64,000 nucleotides of DNA, from NCBI GenBank assembly GCA_016717855.1, contig JADKEV010000001.1:248001-312000 (forward strand). The letters are read 5' to 3'. This document shows positions 10,695-21,457 of the stretch, piece by piece. Within the stretch, counting starts at the first letter, position 1; each line of letters opens with the position of its first letter. This stretch comes from Betaproteobacteria bacterium (GTDB taxonomy: Bacteria > Pseudomonadota > Gammaproteobacteria > Burkholderiales > Casimicrobiaceae). Below the pieces are notes generated by a model, which worked only from the letters and a program-made list of their open reading frames with translations, was not told where the DNA came from and searched no databases. A program made the position numbers and the translations under genes.

Positions 10695-11330
10695 GTGAGC
10701 GCCGCCGCTGCAGGCGCCTTGGTCAGGATTCTTGGCCCAAGCGACTTCGAGGCCACATGGCGGGCCATGCAGGCGTTCACCGGCGCGCGTGACGGCGCGA
10801 CGCGCGACGAAGTCTGGCTGACCGAGCACCCGCCGGTCTACACCGTGGGACTCGCGGGCAAGGCCGAACACTATCCGCGCGGCGAGTCGGCGATCCCCGT
10901 GGTCAGGACCGACCGCGGCGGGCAGATCACGTACCACGGACCGGGCCAGGTCGTCGCGTATACGCTGGTCGACCTGCGCCGCCCGCGCTGGGGCGTCCGG
11001 GACTACGTCCGGAGGCTCGAGTCGGCGATGATAGAATTGCTGGCTGCGCACGGCGTCGAAGCGTATGGCAAGGTCGACGCGCCGGGTGTCTACGTCCGGA
11101 CTGGCGACGCCGAAGCGAAGATCGGCGCGCTGGGATTGAAGGTCAGGAACGGGTGCACTTATCACGGCGTGGCGCTGAACGTGGATATGGACCTGGCGCC
11201 GTTCGCCGCGATCAACCCCTGCGGCTACCCCGGGCTGCGGGTGACCCAGACTCGCGATCTGGGCATTGCGGCGGACGCCGCGGACCTCGGCGCCCTGTTG
11301 GGTGAAAATCTGCGGCGAATGCTGGGCTGA
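10695..11330 (+). CDS. lipB: Octanoyl-[acyl-carrier-protein]:protein N-octanoyltransferase
   Basis: A 211-residue LipB that moves octanoate from ACP to apo-lipoyl domains in the first step of lipoate assembly. It contains GGQITYHGPGQ (residues 75-85), the catalytic lysine in AKIGALGLKV (K142) and the catalytic cysteine in INPCGYPG (C176). The start is GTG at 10695, 18 bases after ybeD. Lipoate made here serves the H-protein of the glycine cleavage system, whose P-protein gene is at the left edge of the window. Confidence 0.96.
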   Translation: MSAAAAGALVRILGPSDFEATWRAMQAFTGARDGATRDEVWLTEHPPVYTVGLAGKAEHYPRGESAIPVVRTDRGGQITYHGPGQVVAYTLVDLRRPRWGVRDYVRRLESAMIELLAAHGVEAYGKVDAPGVYVRTGDAEAKIGALGLKVRNGCTYHGVALNVDMDLAPFAAINPCGYPGLRVTQTRDLGIAADAADLGALLGENLRRMLG

Positions 11331-11404
11331 CCCGCCCGGCGCCGCCGGATTGCTTTTTCGATGGACTGCGGAACGCCGATCCGTTTGCAGGTCAAAGGAC
11401 ACTG

Positions 11405-12373
11405 ATGAATTCCTCCACCACCACGCCGCCCCCGGCCGTCACCGGCAAGAAGCTCCGGGGCGACGACAAGACCTCGCGGATTCCGATCAAGATCGTGCCG
11501 GCCGAACGGCTGCGGAAGCCCGACTGGATACGCGTCAAGGCCGGCGGCAGCCCGCGCTTTTTCGAAATCAAGAACATTCTGCGCGCGCACAACCTGCACA
11601 CCGTGTGCGAAGAAGCGGCATGCCCGAACATCGGCGAGTGTTTCGGCAAGGGCACGGCGACGTTCATGATCATGGGCGACCTTTGCACGCGCCGCTGCCC
11701 GTTCTGCGACGTGGGCCACGGCCGGCCGCTGCCGCTCGACGCGGCGGAACCGCTGAACCTGGCGAGGACCATCGCGGCGCTGCAGTTGCGCTATGTCGTG
11801 ATCACGTCCGTCGACCGCGACGACCTGCGCGACGGCGGCGCGCAGCACTACGTCGAGTGCATCCGCGCCGTGCGCGAGCTCTCGCCCCATACGCAGATCG
11901 AAGTGCTGGTTCCCGACTTCCGCGGACGGCTCGACCGCGCGCTGGACATCCTCGCCGGCGCGCCGCCTGACGTGATGAACCACAATCTGGAGACGGTGCC
12001 GCGTCTGTACAGACAGGCGCGTCCCGGTTCCGACTACCTGCATTCGCTCAAGCTGCTCAAGGACTTCAAGACGCGGTTTCCCGGCGTGCCGACCAAGTCG
12101 GGGCTGATGGTGGGCCTCGGCGAGACCGACGAAGAACTGCTGGATGTGCTGCGCGACATGCGCCGCCACGATATCGACATGCTGACCATCGGCCAGTACC
12201 TGCAGCCGACCGCGCATCACCTGCCGGTGCTGCGCTACATGCATCCGGACACGTTCGCGCGGTTCGAACGCGAAGCGTATGCGCTGGGCTTCCGGCACGC
12301 GGCGGTGGGTGCGCTGGTGCGTTCGAGCTATCACGCCGACAAGCAGGCGCATGAGGTCCTCGCCGGCGGATGA
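11405..12373 (+). CDS. lipA: Lipoyl synthase (radical SAM)
   Basis: A 322-residue radical-SAM enzyme that inserts two sulfur atoms into protein-bound octanoate. Both cluster motifs are complete: the auxiliary CX4CX5C (C68, C73, C79, in CEEAACPNIGEC) and the SAM CX3CX2C (C94, C98, C101, in CTRRCPFC). The C-terminal R-S-S-Y-H motif needed for the auxiliary cluster is present (ALVRSSYHAD). The stop codon overlaps the ATG of the downstream transporter (ATGA). Confidence 0.97.
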   Translation: MNSSTTTPPPAVTGKKLRGDDKTSRIPIKIVPAERLRKPDWIRVKAGGSPRFFEIKNILRAHNLHTVCEEAACPNIGECFGKGTATFMIMGDLCTRRCPFCDVGHGRPLPLDAAEPLNLARTIAALQLRYVVITSVDRDDLRDGGAQHYVECIRAVRELSPHTQIEVLVPDFRGRLDRALDILAGAPPDVMNHNLETVPRLYRQARPGSDYLHSLKLLKDFKTRFPGVPTKSGLMVGLGETDEELLDVLRDMRRHDIDMLTIGQYLQPTAHHLPVLRYMHPDTFARFEREAYALGFRHAAVGALVRSSYHADKQAHEVLAGG

Positions 12374-13443
12374 CGTCACCGCGACACGGGGACCCGCAAC
12401 CTGCGCGGCACACGCGCCGCCCGCATCCAAAACCTCACCGAATCCAGACCTTGAGCAAGCAATCCCCTACGGCTTCAGCTGCCGGCCCTCCGCTTGCCGC
12501 GGCGCTGCACCGGCGCGCGCTGGTGCTGATGGTCATCGCCAGCTTCCTGTGGAGCCTCGCCGGCGTGTTCACCCGGCATCTCGAGCAGGCAAGAGGCTGG
12601 GAAGTCACGTTCTGGCGCAGCCTGTTCGCGCTGATCTTCATGCTGGGCGTGCTGGTCTGGATGCGCCGCGCGCAGGGCGCCAGGGGCGCCTGGCTGGCCG
12701 TGCGCGAAACCGGGTGGGCGGGCGTCGTGTCGGGGGCGATGTGGGCGACCATGTTTACCTGCTTCATGCTGGCGCTCACCCGGACCACGACCGCGAACAC
12801 GCTGATCGTCAACTCGCTCTCGCCGCTGTTCGCCGCGGCGCTGGCCTGGCTGGTGCTCAAGCAGCCGATCGCGCGCCGCACCTGGCTGGCCATCTTCATC
12901 GCCATCGCGGGCATGGGCTGGATGTTCCAGGCGGGCATCGCCGCCGACAAGGCGGCGTTGGCCGGCACCCTGATCGCGTTCGGCGTTCCCGTCGCCTCCG
13001 CGATCAACGTGGTCACGCTCAAGCGCGTCGGGCACGCTGTCGACCTGGTGCCGGCGGTGCTGCTGGGAGCGCTCTTTTCGATGGCGCTGGCGTTGCCGTT
13101 TGCGGTCCCGCTGCAGGCGAGCGCGCACGACGTGGCGATCCTTGGATTCCTCGGGTTTTTCCAGCTCGGCCTGCCGTGCATGCTGATGGTGCGCGCCAGC
13201 CGGCACCTGTCGGCGCCCGAACTCTCGCTGCTCACGCTGCTGGAAGTGATCCAGGGGCCGCTCTGGTCGTGGCTGTTCGCCGGCGAGGCAATCGCCGCCG
13301 CGACGCTGAACGGTGGCGTGCTCGTGCTCGCGGCTCTGGTGCTCAACGAAGCGGCGGCCTTGCGGCGGCGAGCGGGACCGCCGGGGCAGTGCAACGCCGC
13401 GCCGCCCTCCGCCGCATCCCCGCGCGCCGCCGGCAACGGCTAG
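12370..13443 (+). CDS. DMT-family (EamA) transporter
   Basis: An inner-membrane protein of 357 residues with about ten hydrophobic segments and two EamA repeats. The first starts near LVLMVIASFLWSLAGVFTRHL and the second near LIAFGVPVASAINVVTLKRVG. The ATG overlaps the lipA stop, suggesting translational coupling. The first ~45 residues are hydrophilic and Pro/His/Arg-rich, so a later start (for example TTG at 12451) is possible. The substrate is unknown; members export metabolites or amino acids. Confidence 0.85.
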   Translation: MTSPRHGDPQPARHTRRPHPKPHRIQTLSKQSPTASAAGPPLAAALHRRALVLMVIASFLWSLAGVFTRHLEQARGWEVTFWRSLFALIFMLGVLVWMRRAQGARGAWLAVRETGWAGVVSGAMWATMFTCFMLALTRTTTANTLIVNSLSPLFAAALAWLVLKQPIARRTWLAIFIAIAGMGWMFQAGIAADKAALAGTLIAFGVPVASAINVVTLKRVGHAVDLVPAVLLGALFSMALALPFAVPLQASAHDVAILGFLGFFQLGLPCMLMVRASRHLSAPELSLLTLLEVIQGPLWSWLFAGEAIAAATLNGGVLVLAALVLNEAAALRRRAGPPGQCNAAPPSAASPRAAGNG

Positions 13444-13579
13444 GCGCTTTCGACCACCATAGGAACTTGCCGCCACGCTAGCCGCGGGGGCAAAGTACTG
13501 CAATAATCACTCTAGGCCATCGTGTCGCCGCTTTGCCGGCGCTCGGCGGCCATCAAAAGGCGTCTAACAGGGGGTTGCC

Positions 13580-16500
13580 ATGGTCAGTTCTACAGACTCA
13601 GGTTGTGCCGGCTACGGGAGTGATTCAGTCGCCAGGGCTTCCGAACCGCGGCGGCGCGCCGGGTTGGATTGGGCGCGAACCGCCATCGTTCTCCTGTTCG
13701 CGGCCCTGGCGGTCATGCAAGGTGCTGCTGCGCTCGCGCAACAGCTGCGGACAAATCCGAACCTGCCTCTCTCGGGCATCGGCCGCGTCGAAGCGATGGT
13801 CGTGCAGGGCGACGGCAAGATCATCATCGGCGGCGCGTTCAGCTATGTCACTGCGGCCGGCGACCAGCGCGTCAACATCGCCCGCTTCAACGGAGACGGG
13901 AGTCTGGATACGACATTCGATTTCCGCGCGACCAGCACGGTCAATGCGCTGGCCATCATCGGCAACACGCTGTACCTGGGCGGCGATTTCACCGGGCTCT
14001 CTCAGACCGGCGGCGGGTCGACGCTGCGCAACCGGCTGGCGGCGATCGATCTTTCCACCCTCACCATCACCGCCTTCGATCCGGATGCCGACGGCGAAGT
14101 GTTCGCGCTGGCGGCGAGCGGGACCACGCTCTATGCGGGCGGCACTTTTACGTTCGTCAGCGGCATCCAGCGCATCGGCGGCGCCGCGTTCAACACGGCG
14201 GCCGGCGGCACGCTGACCGCGTGGGACCCCGAGACGCGCGACATCACCGCGCCGGGTCCGGTTTTCCAGGGCGTGATCTACGCCATCGCGCCGTTCGGCG
14301 GCGCGATCTACGTCGGCGGCACGTTCACCCAGGCCGGGGGGCTGGTCACGCCGCAGGCGCGGGAGAATATCGCAGCGGTCGACCCGGCCACCGGCACGGC
14401 CACCGCCTGGGACCCGGTCGTGAGCAATGGCGGCGGCACGTCGATCGTGCGGACGATCGTGCCGACAGCGTCGGTCGTGTATCTGGGCGGGCAGTTCAGC
14501 GGCCTCAACAATCCCGCCTACACCCGGGTCGGCATCGCCGCCGTGAGCACCGCGACAGGCGTGGTGAACGCGTGGAACCCCGGCAGCACGCCGCCGAATG
14601 GGGGAGGCACGGTGCGCGCGCTGGTCCTCGACGGCACGACGATCTACGCCGGTGGCGAGTTCACGGGCATCGGCAGCGCGGCCCGCAACCATGCGGCGGG
14701 AATCGACACGACAACCACGGCCATCACGCAAATCACCCAGTCGAGCGGCATCGCGACGGCGCAGGTTGCCTCCACCGCGGACCTGGTGGTCGGTGGGTTC
14801 ATCACCATCGCCGGGGCGGCAGGCGCCGTGACCCAGACCAACTACAACGGCATCAAGCAGATCATCTCCAAGGACGCCACGCATTTCACCTTCGCAGTCC
14901 CGCTTGGCACGGCCAGCCCGGCGACCGGCACGCTGGCCTACGCGAAGAACGACAACGCGACGAATTTCAACCCCAACCTCGACGACGCCGCGCACGCGCT
15001 GGCGGCCGTTGGCACCAACGTCCTCATCGGCGGCACGTTCCTCAAGGCCAACAGCGTGCCGAATCCCGCTTTCGGCGGCTTCGCCAAGGCGTTTGGAACG
15101 CGAACGATCAACGGCTACGTCTACGACAACGCATCGGTATGGTCGTTGGTGCGCCAGGCAGACGGCAAGACCGTCGTGGCCGGCGACTACTTTCTCGATA
15201 CCGGCGGCGTGCTGTACCGCGGGCTCATCCGCCTCAATACCGACGACACCCTCGACACCGGCTGGAATCCCTCGGTGGACGGACAAGTCGTCACCGCGTC
15301 GCTGGGACCCGCGATCGACAATACGGTGCTGATCGGCGGGACCTTTACCAAGGTCGGCAGCACCGCCCGCCGCAACCTGGCCGCGGTGAGCCTCTCGACC
15401 GGACTGGCGACAGCTTTCGACGCCAACGTGAACAGCGTGGTCAACAAGGTGCTGGTCGACGGTTCGACGGCCTATATCGGTGGGCGCTTCACGCAGGTGG
15501 GCGGCATCAACCGCATCTTCACCGCTTCAGTCAACCCGACGACGGGCGCGTTGCTCGCCTGGTATCCGGCGGGCGGCGCTGATGGCTTTGTCGAGGCGCT
15601 GGCAGTCGACGCGAGCAACGTCTTCCTCGGCGGCGATTTCTTCACCGTCGGCGGCCAGACGCGCTTCAATGTCGCGAAGGTATCGAAAACCACGTCGGTG
15701 GTGGACGCGACCTGGAATCCCGGCACCGACGAGAAGGTGTTCGGGCTCACAGTGATCGGCAGCACCGTGTACGTGTCGGGGAATTTCCAGACGCTGGCGG
15801 GACAGCCACGCAACTTCACCGGCGCCGTCAATGCGACCACCGGCGCGGCCACCGCCTGGAACCCGAACCCGGACTTCGTGGTGCTGAAGGTCACGCCGGC
15901 GGTCACGCCCGCGAACACGCTCTACATTTCCGGCGCATTCCTCAACGTCAACGGCACCCAGACCGGCACGGCCGCGGCGGTGAACGATACGACCGGCGCG
16001 CTGCGGTCGTGGTTTCCGATCCTGAACGACAGCGTCTACGATCTGCTGCCCGACGCGACGCGCGTGCTGACCGGCGGCGTGTTCGTCAGCAGCGGCCTCG
16101 TGCCGCGTCTGTCGCTGGCCGGGTTCAGCATCGCCGGCGTGCCGGATGCGCCGACCGGAGTAGCGGCAGCCGGTGGCAACACGTTCGCGAACGTGAGTTT
16201 CACGCCGCCGGCCAACAACGGCGGCAGCGCGATCACCGGCTATACGGCGACGTGCACGCCGACGGCGGGCGCGCCCGTTGCTGCGTCCGGTCCTGCCAGT
16301 CCGGTCAATGTCCCGGGCCTGACCAACGGCGTGACCTACACCTGTACCGTGCATGCGACCAACAGCGTTGGCAGTGGCGGGGAGTCGGCAGCCTCGAATC
16401 CCGTGACGCCCGCCGCCGGTCCGCCCGTCGCGCTGACCGTCACGCTGGCGGGGAACGGCACCGGGACCGTAAGCAGCGCGCCCGCGGGCATTGCGTGCCC

Positions 16501-17038
16501 CGGCGATTGCGGGGAAAACTATCCCGGCGGCACCGGCGTCGTGCTGACGGCGGCGGCGACCGGCGGTTCCGTGTTCAGCGGATGGTTGGGCGCCTGCACC
16601 GGCGCGAGTACCACGTGCAATGTCACGCTCAACGCGGCCAAGCTGGTCAGCGCCACCTTCGCGCCGCCAGGGACGGTATTCGCCCTGGACATCGACCAGA
16701 GTTCGGCCGCCACAAATTACGACGCGCTGACCGATGGCCTGATCATCATCCGCTATCTGTTCGGCCTGACCGGCGCGGCATTGACGGCGAATGCGACGGA
16801 CGTCACGGCGACGCGCACCGATCCGGTGGTGATCAAGGCCTATCTGGACAACATCCGGCCCCGGCTCGACGTGGACGCGAGCGGCACCGCCGACGCGCTG
16901 ACCGATGGGCTGATGATCCTGCGGTACCTGTTCGGGTTGAGCGGAAGTTCACTCGTAGCCGGCGCGCTGGATCCGCTGGCGACACGCACCGACCCGCTTG
17001 CCATCGAAGCCTACATCCTGACTCTGCTGCCACCGTGA
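13580..17038 (+). CDS. Large exported delta-60/beta-propeller, FN3 and dockerin-like protein
   Basis: An 1152-residue secreted protein. ATG 13580 follows a good GGGGG ribosome site. A long signal peptide ends near ALAQQ (residue ~55). Residues ~60-850 are propeller-like repeats with VYLGGQF, IYAGGEFTG and LYVSGNFQ strands, including two clear delta-60 repeats (VVQGDGKIIIGGAF with GDGSLDTTF; VRQADGKTVVAGDY). An FN3 domain follows (PDAPTGVAAAGGNTF to SNPVTP). Next is a Cys-containing bacterial-repeat domain (GTVSSAPAGIACPGDCGENY). Last comes a dockerin-like pair: ALDIDQSS with DALTDGLIIIRYLFGLTG, then LDVDASG with DALTDGLMILRYLFGLSG. Paired dockerin-like Ca-binding helices at the C-terminus suggest attachment or Ca-dependent folding. 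Function is unknown. Confidence 0.85.
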   Translation: MVSSTDSGCAGYGSDSVARASEPRRRAGLDWARTAIVLLFAALAVMQGAAALAQQLRTNPNLPLSGIGRVEAMVVQGDGKIIIGGAFSYVTAAGDQRVNIARFNGDGSLDTTFDFRATSTVNALAIIGNTLYLGGDFTGLSQTGGGSTLRNRLAAIDLSTLTITAFDPDADGEVFALAASGTTLYAGGTFTFVSGIQRIGGAAFNTAAGGTLTAWDPETRDITAPGPVFQGVIYAIAPFGGAIYVGGTFTQAGGLVTPQARENIAAVDPATGTATAWDPVVSNGGGTSIVRTIVPTASVVYLGGQFSGLNNPAYTRVGIAAVSTATGVVNAWNPGSTPPNGGGTVRALVLDGTTIYAGGEFTGIGSAARNHAAGIDTTTTAITQITQSSGIATAQVASTADLVVGGFITIAGAAGAVTQTNYNGIKQIISKDATHFTFAVPLGTASPATGTLAYAKNDNATNFNPNLDDAAHALAAVGTNVLIGGTFLKANSVPNPAFGGFAKAFGTRTINGYVYDNASVWSLVRQADGKTVVAGDYFLDTGGVLYRGLIRLNTDDTLDTGWNPSVDGQVVTASLGPAIDNTVLIGGTFTKVGSTARRNLAAVSLSTGLATAFDANVNSVVNKVLVDGSTAYIGGRFTQVGGINRIFTASVNPTTGALLAWYPAGGADGFVEALAVDASNVFLGGDFFTVGGQTRFNVAKVSKTTSVVDATWNPGTDEKVFGLTVIGSTVYVSGNFQTLAGQPRNFTGAVNATTGAATAWNPNPDFVVLKVTPAVTPANTLYISGAFLNVNGTQTGTAAAVNDTTGALRSWFPILNDSVYDLLPDATRVLTGGVFVSSGLVPRLSLAGFSIAGVPDAPTGVAAAGGNTFANVSFTPPANNGGSAITGYTATCTPTAGAPVAASGPASPVNVPGLTNGVTYTCTVHATNSVGSGGESAASNPVTPAAGPPVALTVTLAGNGTGTVSSAPAGIACPGDCGENYPGGTGVVLTAAATGGSVFSGWLGACTGASTTCNVTLNAAKLVSATFAPPGTVFALDIDQSSAATNYDALTDGLIIIRYLFGLTGAALTANATDVTATRTDPVVIKAYLDNIRPRLDVDASGTADALTDGLMILRYLFGLSGSSLVAGALDPLATRTDPLAIEAYILTLLPP

Positions 17039-17056
17039 CAGGCGGCCGAACGCCAA

Positions 17057-17092
17057 GCGATGCCGGAACCGGCGATATCCCTCCGGCATCGC
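17057..17092. terminator. Inverted repeat between convergent genes
   Basis: GCGATGCCGG (17057-17066) pairs with CCGGCATCGC (17083-17092) across a 16-base loop. It lies between the convergent ends of the delta-60 gene and the small lipoprotein gene. It is a plausible bidirectional terminator, but lacks a T-run on either side. Confidence 0.4.
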
Positions 17093-17138
17093 GATTGCGC
17101 GATGCGCCCGCCGCAAACCCGCGCTGCTCCGGCCAGGA

Positions 17139-17327
17139 CTAGTTGACAGCCGACGCCTGCCGGGTCGGGTAGTTGACCCAGTAGACGGACACTCCGGCCG
17201 CGCGCGCGGCATTTTCGATGCGCGCGACCTTTGCGAAATCGATGTTCGAACGGGATTCCGTCGGCAGCGAAGCACAACCGGACACAAGCACGGTGCCCGC
17301 CAACAATGAAAGCATCATCCAGCGCAT
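17139..17327 (-). CDS. Small lipoprotein
   Basis: A 62-residue protein with a clear lipoprotein signal (MRWMMLSLLAGTVLVSGCAS, lipobox VSGC). A short mature part (TESRSNIDFAKVARIENAARAAGVSVYWVNYPTR) has a predicted helix and resembles small uncharacterised lipoproteins in which a Tyr-Trp-Val-Asn-Tyr-Pro motif is conserved. No function is assigned. Confidence 0.7.
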   Translation of the reverse strand: MRWMMLSLLAGTVLVSGCASLPTESRSNIDFAKVARIENAARAAGVSVYWVNYPTRQASAVN

Positions 17328-17477
17328 GATGGTCTCCTGTGCCCACTATGGGCGCAGATAAGATAATCCCGCCGCCCCCTCAATGCAACAGGTTTGGCAC
17401 GGGGCCGCCGCGACGGATCGGCCCTCCCGCCAAGCGAGGGCCGCCGGCTAGGTGGCGGCGCCGTCCCGAATCGACTG

Positions 17478-20400
17478 TCAGCCCGAGTCGCCGCCGGAAC
17501 TGCCTCCCGAGTCCCCACCCGAACCGCCGCCGGAATCACCACCGCCATCCGAGCAGGCACAGGTATTCGACCCCGGCTCCTGGCCGAGTTGATTGACGAC
17601 AAAGTTCTTCTCGCCGACGGTAATCGTCGCCGAACGGACCTGGGTGTCGGCGTTCGGTTGCGCGACATAGCTGACGGTGCCGTTCCCGTTCCCCGCGCCG
17701 CCGGCGGTCAGGCTGATCCAGCTGGCGTCGCTCAGCGCCGCCCAGCCGCACTGCCCGTCCGCGAACACGCCCACCGACGTCGCCCCGCTGAGACCCGCCG
17801 CCGGCGTCTGGTCGCCTTCGCGTTGCAGCCGCAGGTTGGAACAGGCAGCCGGGTCGCCAGTGGCAGCGACGCCGGCCTGCACCACGAACACCGACGCGAG
17901 GCCGACGCTCAGCGTGCCGGTGCGCGGCTGCCCGGTGGTGTTGACCTGCACCGTAATCGTCAGCGTCGAGCGGCCCGTGCCGCTCGTGGATCCCACGCTC
18001 AGCCAGGGTGCGCTGCTCTGCGCGGTCCAGGCGCAGCCGGGGCGCGCCCATAGGGTCGCGGGCATCGCCTGCGCGCTCGCGCCGAACGACAGCGACGCCG
18101 GAGTGAGCGAGGGAGCGCAGTTGTTCACGCCACGGATCGTGGTTTGCGCCGGCGGCGGCGCATCGTTCCCCGGGGTCGGATCGGGACTGCCATTGCCCGG
18201 CGCCGCGGTCGTGCCGAACTCCAGCGTCGTGCCCGCACTGGCCGCGGCAGTGGGCACGGTGCCGGTGGCCTTGAGCGTGATGCCTCCGCCCGCAGGCCAG
18301 ATTGCCAGTGGCTGACCCTCGCGCAGGCGATCCGGGTTGAGGCTGGCGGGGCAGATCGCGCCGTTGCGCGACTGGCAGGTCACCACCCAGTTGCTCACCG
18401 ACGCCGGCAACGCCGCATGGATCACGCCACCGTCGCCCTTGCCCGGGCCGTTGTTGTTGTAGATGAACTCGGCTTCCACGGTCGCACCCGCAGCGGCCTC
18501 GGCGCCGGGGTAGACCTGCGTCGCCTGCAAGTCCGCGCCCGCGTCGGGGCTGGCCGGCGCGCAGAAAACGACGCCTTCGTCGAGGAAGCCGAAGAAGCGG
18601 ATGCTGCGCTGGTAGTCGTTGTAGCTCGGCGTGATGCGGTGATTGCCGTCGTTCTGCGCCGCGGTCGGCGAAAATCGGTTGTTGTACGAGCGATAGACGG
18701 GATAGTACCCAACCGCGCAATTGCCGAACGCCGGCAACACCGTATGGAACGCGATGCCCTCGTACGACCAGCCGAGGGCGGGATCATTGGTCGGATTGGC
18801 GTCGCGCAGGCCCTGGCACTCGCCCGCATTGGCGGTGTAGAAGTGGCTGTTCGGCACCCTGGCATAGAACCGGCATACGCCCACCGCGCCGGGCGGGGCG
18901 TTGGCCTGGATGTTCCACGCGCGGAACGTGCGTCCGGTGCGCTGCCAGCCCGGACCCGAGCCGCCGTTGTCGATGCTGGTCGCCTCGGCCGGCACGGCGG
19001 TGAGGAAATAGTGGCCGATCCCGGGCTGCCCGCGCCGTTCACGATCGTCGGGTTGAAGAACTCGACCACCAGATCCGCGCTTTCGAAGGTCCCCGGCGCC
19101 GCCTTGTGCGGAACCCCGGGAAAACCTCCTCCCATCGCCGCGGGAAATCCGAGGCTGGTGCGCGAAGCCTGCGTGTCCTTCACCTTGCGCAGGATCGCGC
19201 TCTCCTGCGGGTAGGCGATGCCGAGCTCCTGGCCCAGGTTGCTGCCCCACCCGAAAATGCGGCCATCGACGGTCAGGCCCACGGTGTGATCCACGTTGGA
19301 CGAGACCGTCGCCAGGTTGCGGAGGAACATCAGCGCCGTGGGCGTCGTGGCGTCGGCGTCTGTGCCGGTGCCGACCATGCCGCCGCGCCCCCAGGCGAGC
19401 ACGGCGCCGTCGTCGCGCAAAGCGAAGGTGACGAACCCGCCGGCGGCGACTGCCGTGATGTTCGCCGCGCCGACCGCGGTCACCGGCGCAGGGCGCGGCA
19501 CGGTCGTGCCGTCGCCCAGCTGTCCGGTCAGGTTGTTGCCCCACGCGCGCACGGTCTTGTCCGAACGCAGCGCGACCGAGTGCACGCCGCCGGCTGCGAT
19601 CGCGGTGACGGCGGTGAGGCCACCCACCGCGACCGGCGCCAACCGGTTGGTCGTGCTGCCGTCGCCAAGCTGGCCATGCCGGTTGTAGCCCCACGCGCGG
19701 ACGGTTCCGTCGCCGAGCAGCGCAAGCGTGTGATATCCGCCCACGGCGATCGCGACGGCATTGGCGATGCCGGGCAGCTTGAAAGGTACGGCGCGGTTGT
19801 TGGTCGTGCCGTCTCCGAGCTGCCCGAAATTGTTGCCGCCCCACACCCAGACGGTGCCATCCGACTTGAGCGCCACCGTGTGCCGGTAGCCCGCAGCAAC
19901 GGCGGTGATGCCGGTCAGCCCCGGCACCCGCTCAGGCGATATGTGGTCGTCCAACGTGCCGTCGCCCAGCTGCCCGAAAGTGTTGTTGCCCCAGCTCCAG
20001 AGCGTGCCATCGGTCTTGATCGCCAGCGAATGGACATAGCCGCCAGCCACCTTGGCGACGTTGCTCAAAGAGTCGACCTGCGTCGCGGCGCCGCGATTCG
20101 TGTACGTGCCATCGCCAAGCTGCCCCCAGGCGTTATAGCCCCATGCCCACGCGGTGCCGTCATTGCGCACGGCCAGCGTGTGGCCGCCCCCCGCGACCAC
20201 CGATGCAACGCCGGTCAGCCCGGCGAATGCCGCAGGCGCCGCGCGCGTGATCGTGCTGCCGTCGCCGAGCTGCCCGGTAAGATTGGCGCCCGCCGCCCAC
20301 ACCGAACCGTCGTTGCGGAGCAGCAGTACATGCTCGCTGCCGGCCGCGATATCCACGACGCCGGTCACGGCGGTTATCGCCGCCGGAGAAAGCGCGGCGT

Positions 20401-21385
20401 TCGTGGTTCCGTTCCCCAGCGCACCCATGCCGTTGTAGCCCCACGCCCAGACCGAGCCGTCGGATCTCAGCGCGATCGAAAAGCTGAAACCGGCGGCGAT
20501 GGCGACCACGTTGTTCAATCCCGCCACAAGCGTGGGCGCCAACCTGTCATTGGCATCGCCCGTCCCCAGCTGACCATCGAAGTTCGCACCCCACGCCCAC
20601 ACCTTTCCATCGCTGCGCAACGCAAGCGTGTGCGCGAATCCGGCGCTGGCCGCCACCACATTGGTCAAACCGGACACGGCCACCGGCACCGTGCGTGAGG
20701 TGTCGGTGCCGTCGCCCAGCTGGCCGAAATCGTTCCCGCCCCATGCCCACAGCGTGCCGTCCGCGCGCACCGCCAGCGAGTGGTCGTGCCCGGCCGCGAT
20801 GGCCGTTGCCGACGTCAAGGCCGTAACGGCCACCGGCACGTTTCTTTCCGCGTTCGATCCGATCCCCAGTTGTCCGCTGCCGTTGGCGCCCCAGGCCCAT
20901 ACGGTGCCGTCGGACTTCAGGGCCAGCGAGTGCTGGAGCCCGGCCGCCGCGGCGCTCGCGCCGGTGATGCCGGCCAGCACCACGGGCAGCGTGCGCGTCC
21001 TGTCGGTCCCGTCCCCGAGCTGGCCGTGATCGTTGAGACCCCAGGCGAGGACCGCTCCGTCGGTACGGATCGCAAGCGTATGCGTCCCGCCTCCGTGGAC
21101 GCTGGCCACGGCGCCGACTCCGCCCAACTTGACCGGCGCCGAACGGTCGACTTTGGTCCCGTCGCCCAACTGCCCGGTCCAGTTGTCGCCCCACGCCCAC
21201 AGCGAATGGTCATCCTTGATCCACAGGCTGTGTGTATGTCCGGCGCCGATGCGCGCCGCCGCCACTGCCTGCGGAAGCATCCCGCAAAGCAGCACCGCCG
21301 CCGCGAACGCGGCCGTGCACAGAACGCCGCGCCGGCCACGCGACCCGACATTGCCGCAAATCCGGCCGATTGACTTTGTGTCCAT
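17478..21385 (-). CDS. RCC1-repeat / DUF5648 / BACON exported protein A; one frameshift
   Basis: An exported protein of ~1302 residues. The signal peptide (FAAAVLLCGMLPQAVAAARIG) is followed by about 14 RCC1 repeats of ~50 residues (WAWGxNxxGQLGDGT, HSLALKSDGTV). A DUF5648 domain follows (CRFYARVPNSHFYTANAGEC ... YRSYNNRFSP). A DUF11-like linker (YNNNGPGKGDGGVIHAALP) leads to two BACON-like domains (CAWTAQSSAPWLSVG; CGWAALSDASWISL). The end is a Gly/Ser/Asp tail (GGDSGGSSGGDSG). The frame changes at 19020-19022, where one C (G on the coding strand) is missing in NGAGSPGIGHYF. The total length fits one deleted base. The paralogue at 24458-28537 is intact. RCC1 propellers usually bind proteins; the partner is unknown. 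Confidence 0.85.
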
Positions 21386-21457
21386 CCAATCCTCCCGCCG
21401 GCAGTGCCCGGCCTTAACGTCATGCTCCGGCCGCGTCGCGCGCCGTCGAGTACGCTC

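Noticed and set aside
13625..15286. 553-codon open frame antisense to the delta-60 protein gene
   Set aside because: Arg/Gly/Asp-rich shadow of a repeat gene; no signal peptide or domain.
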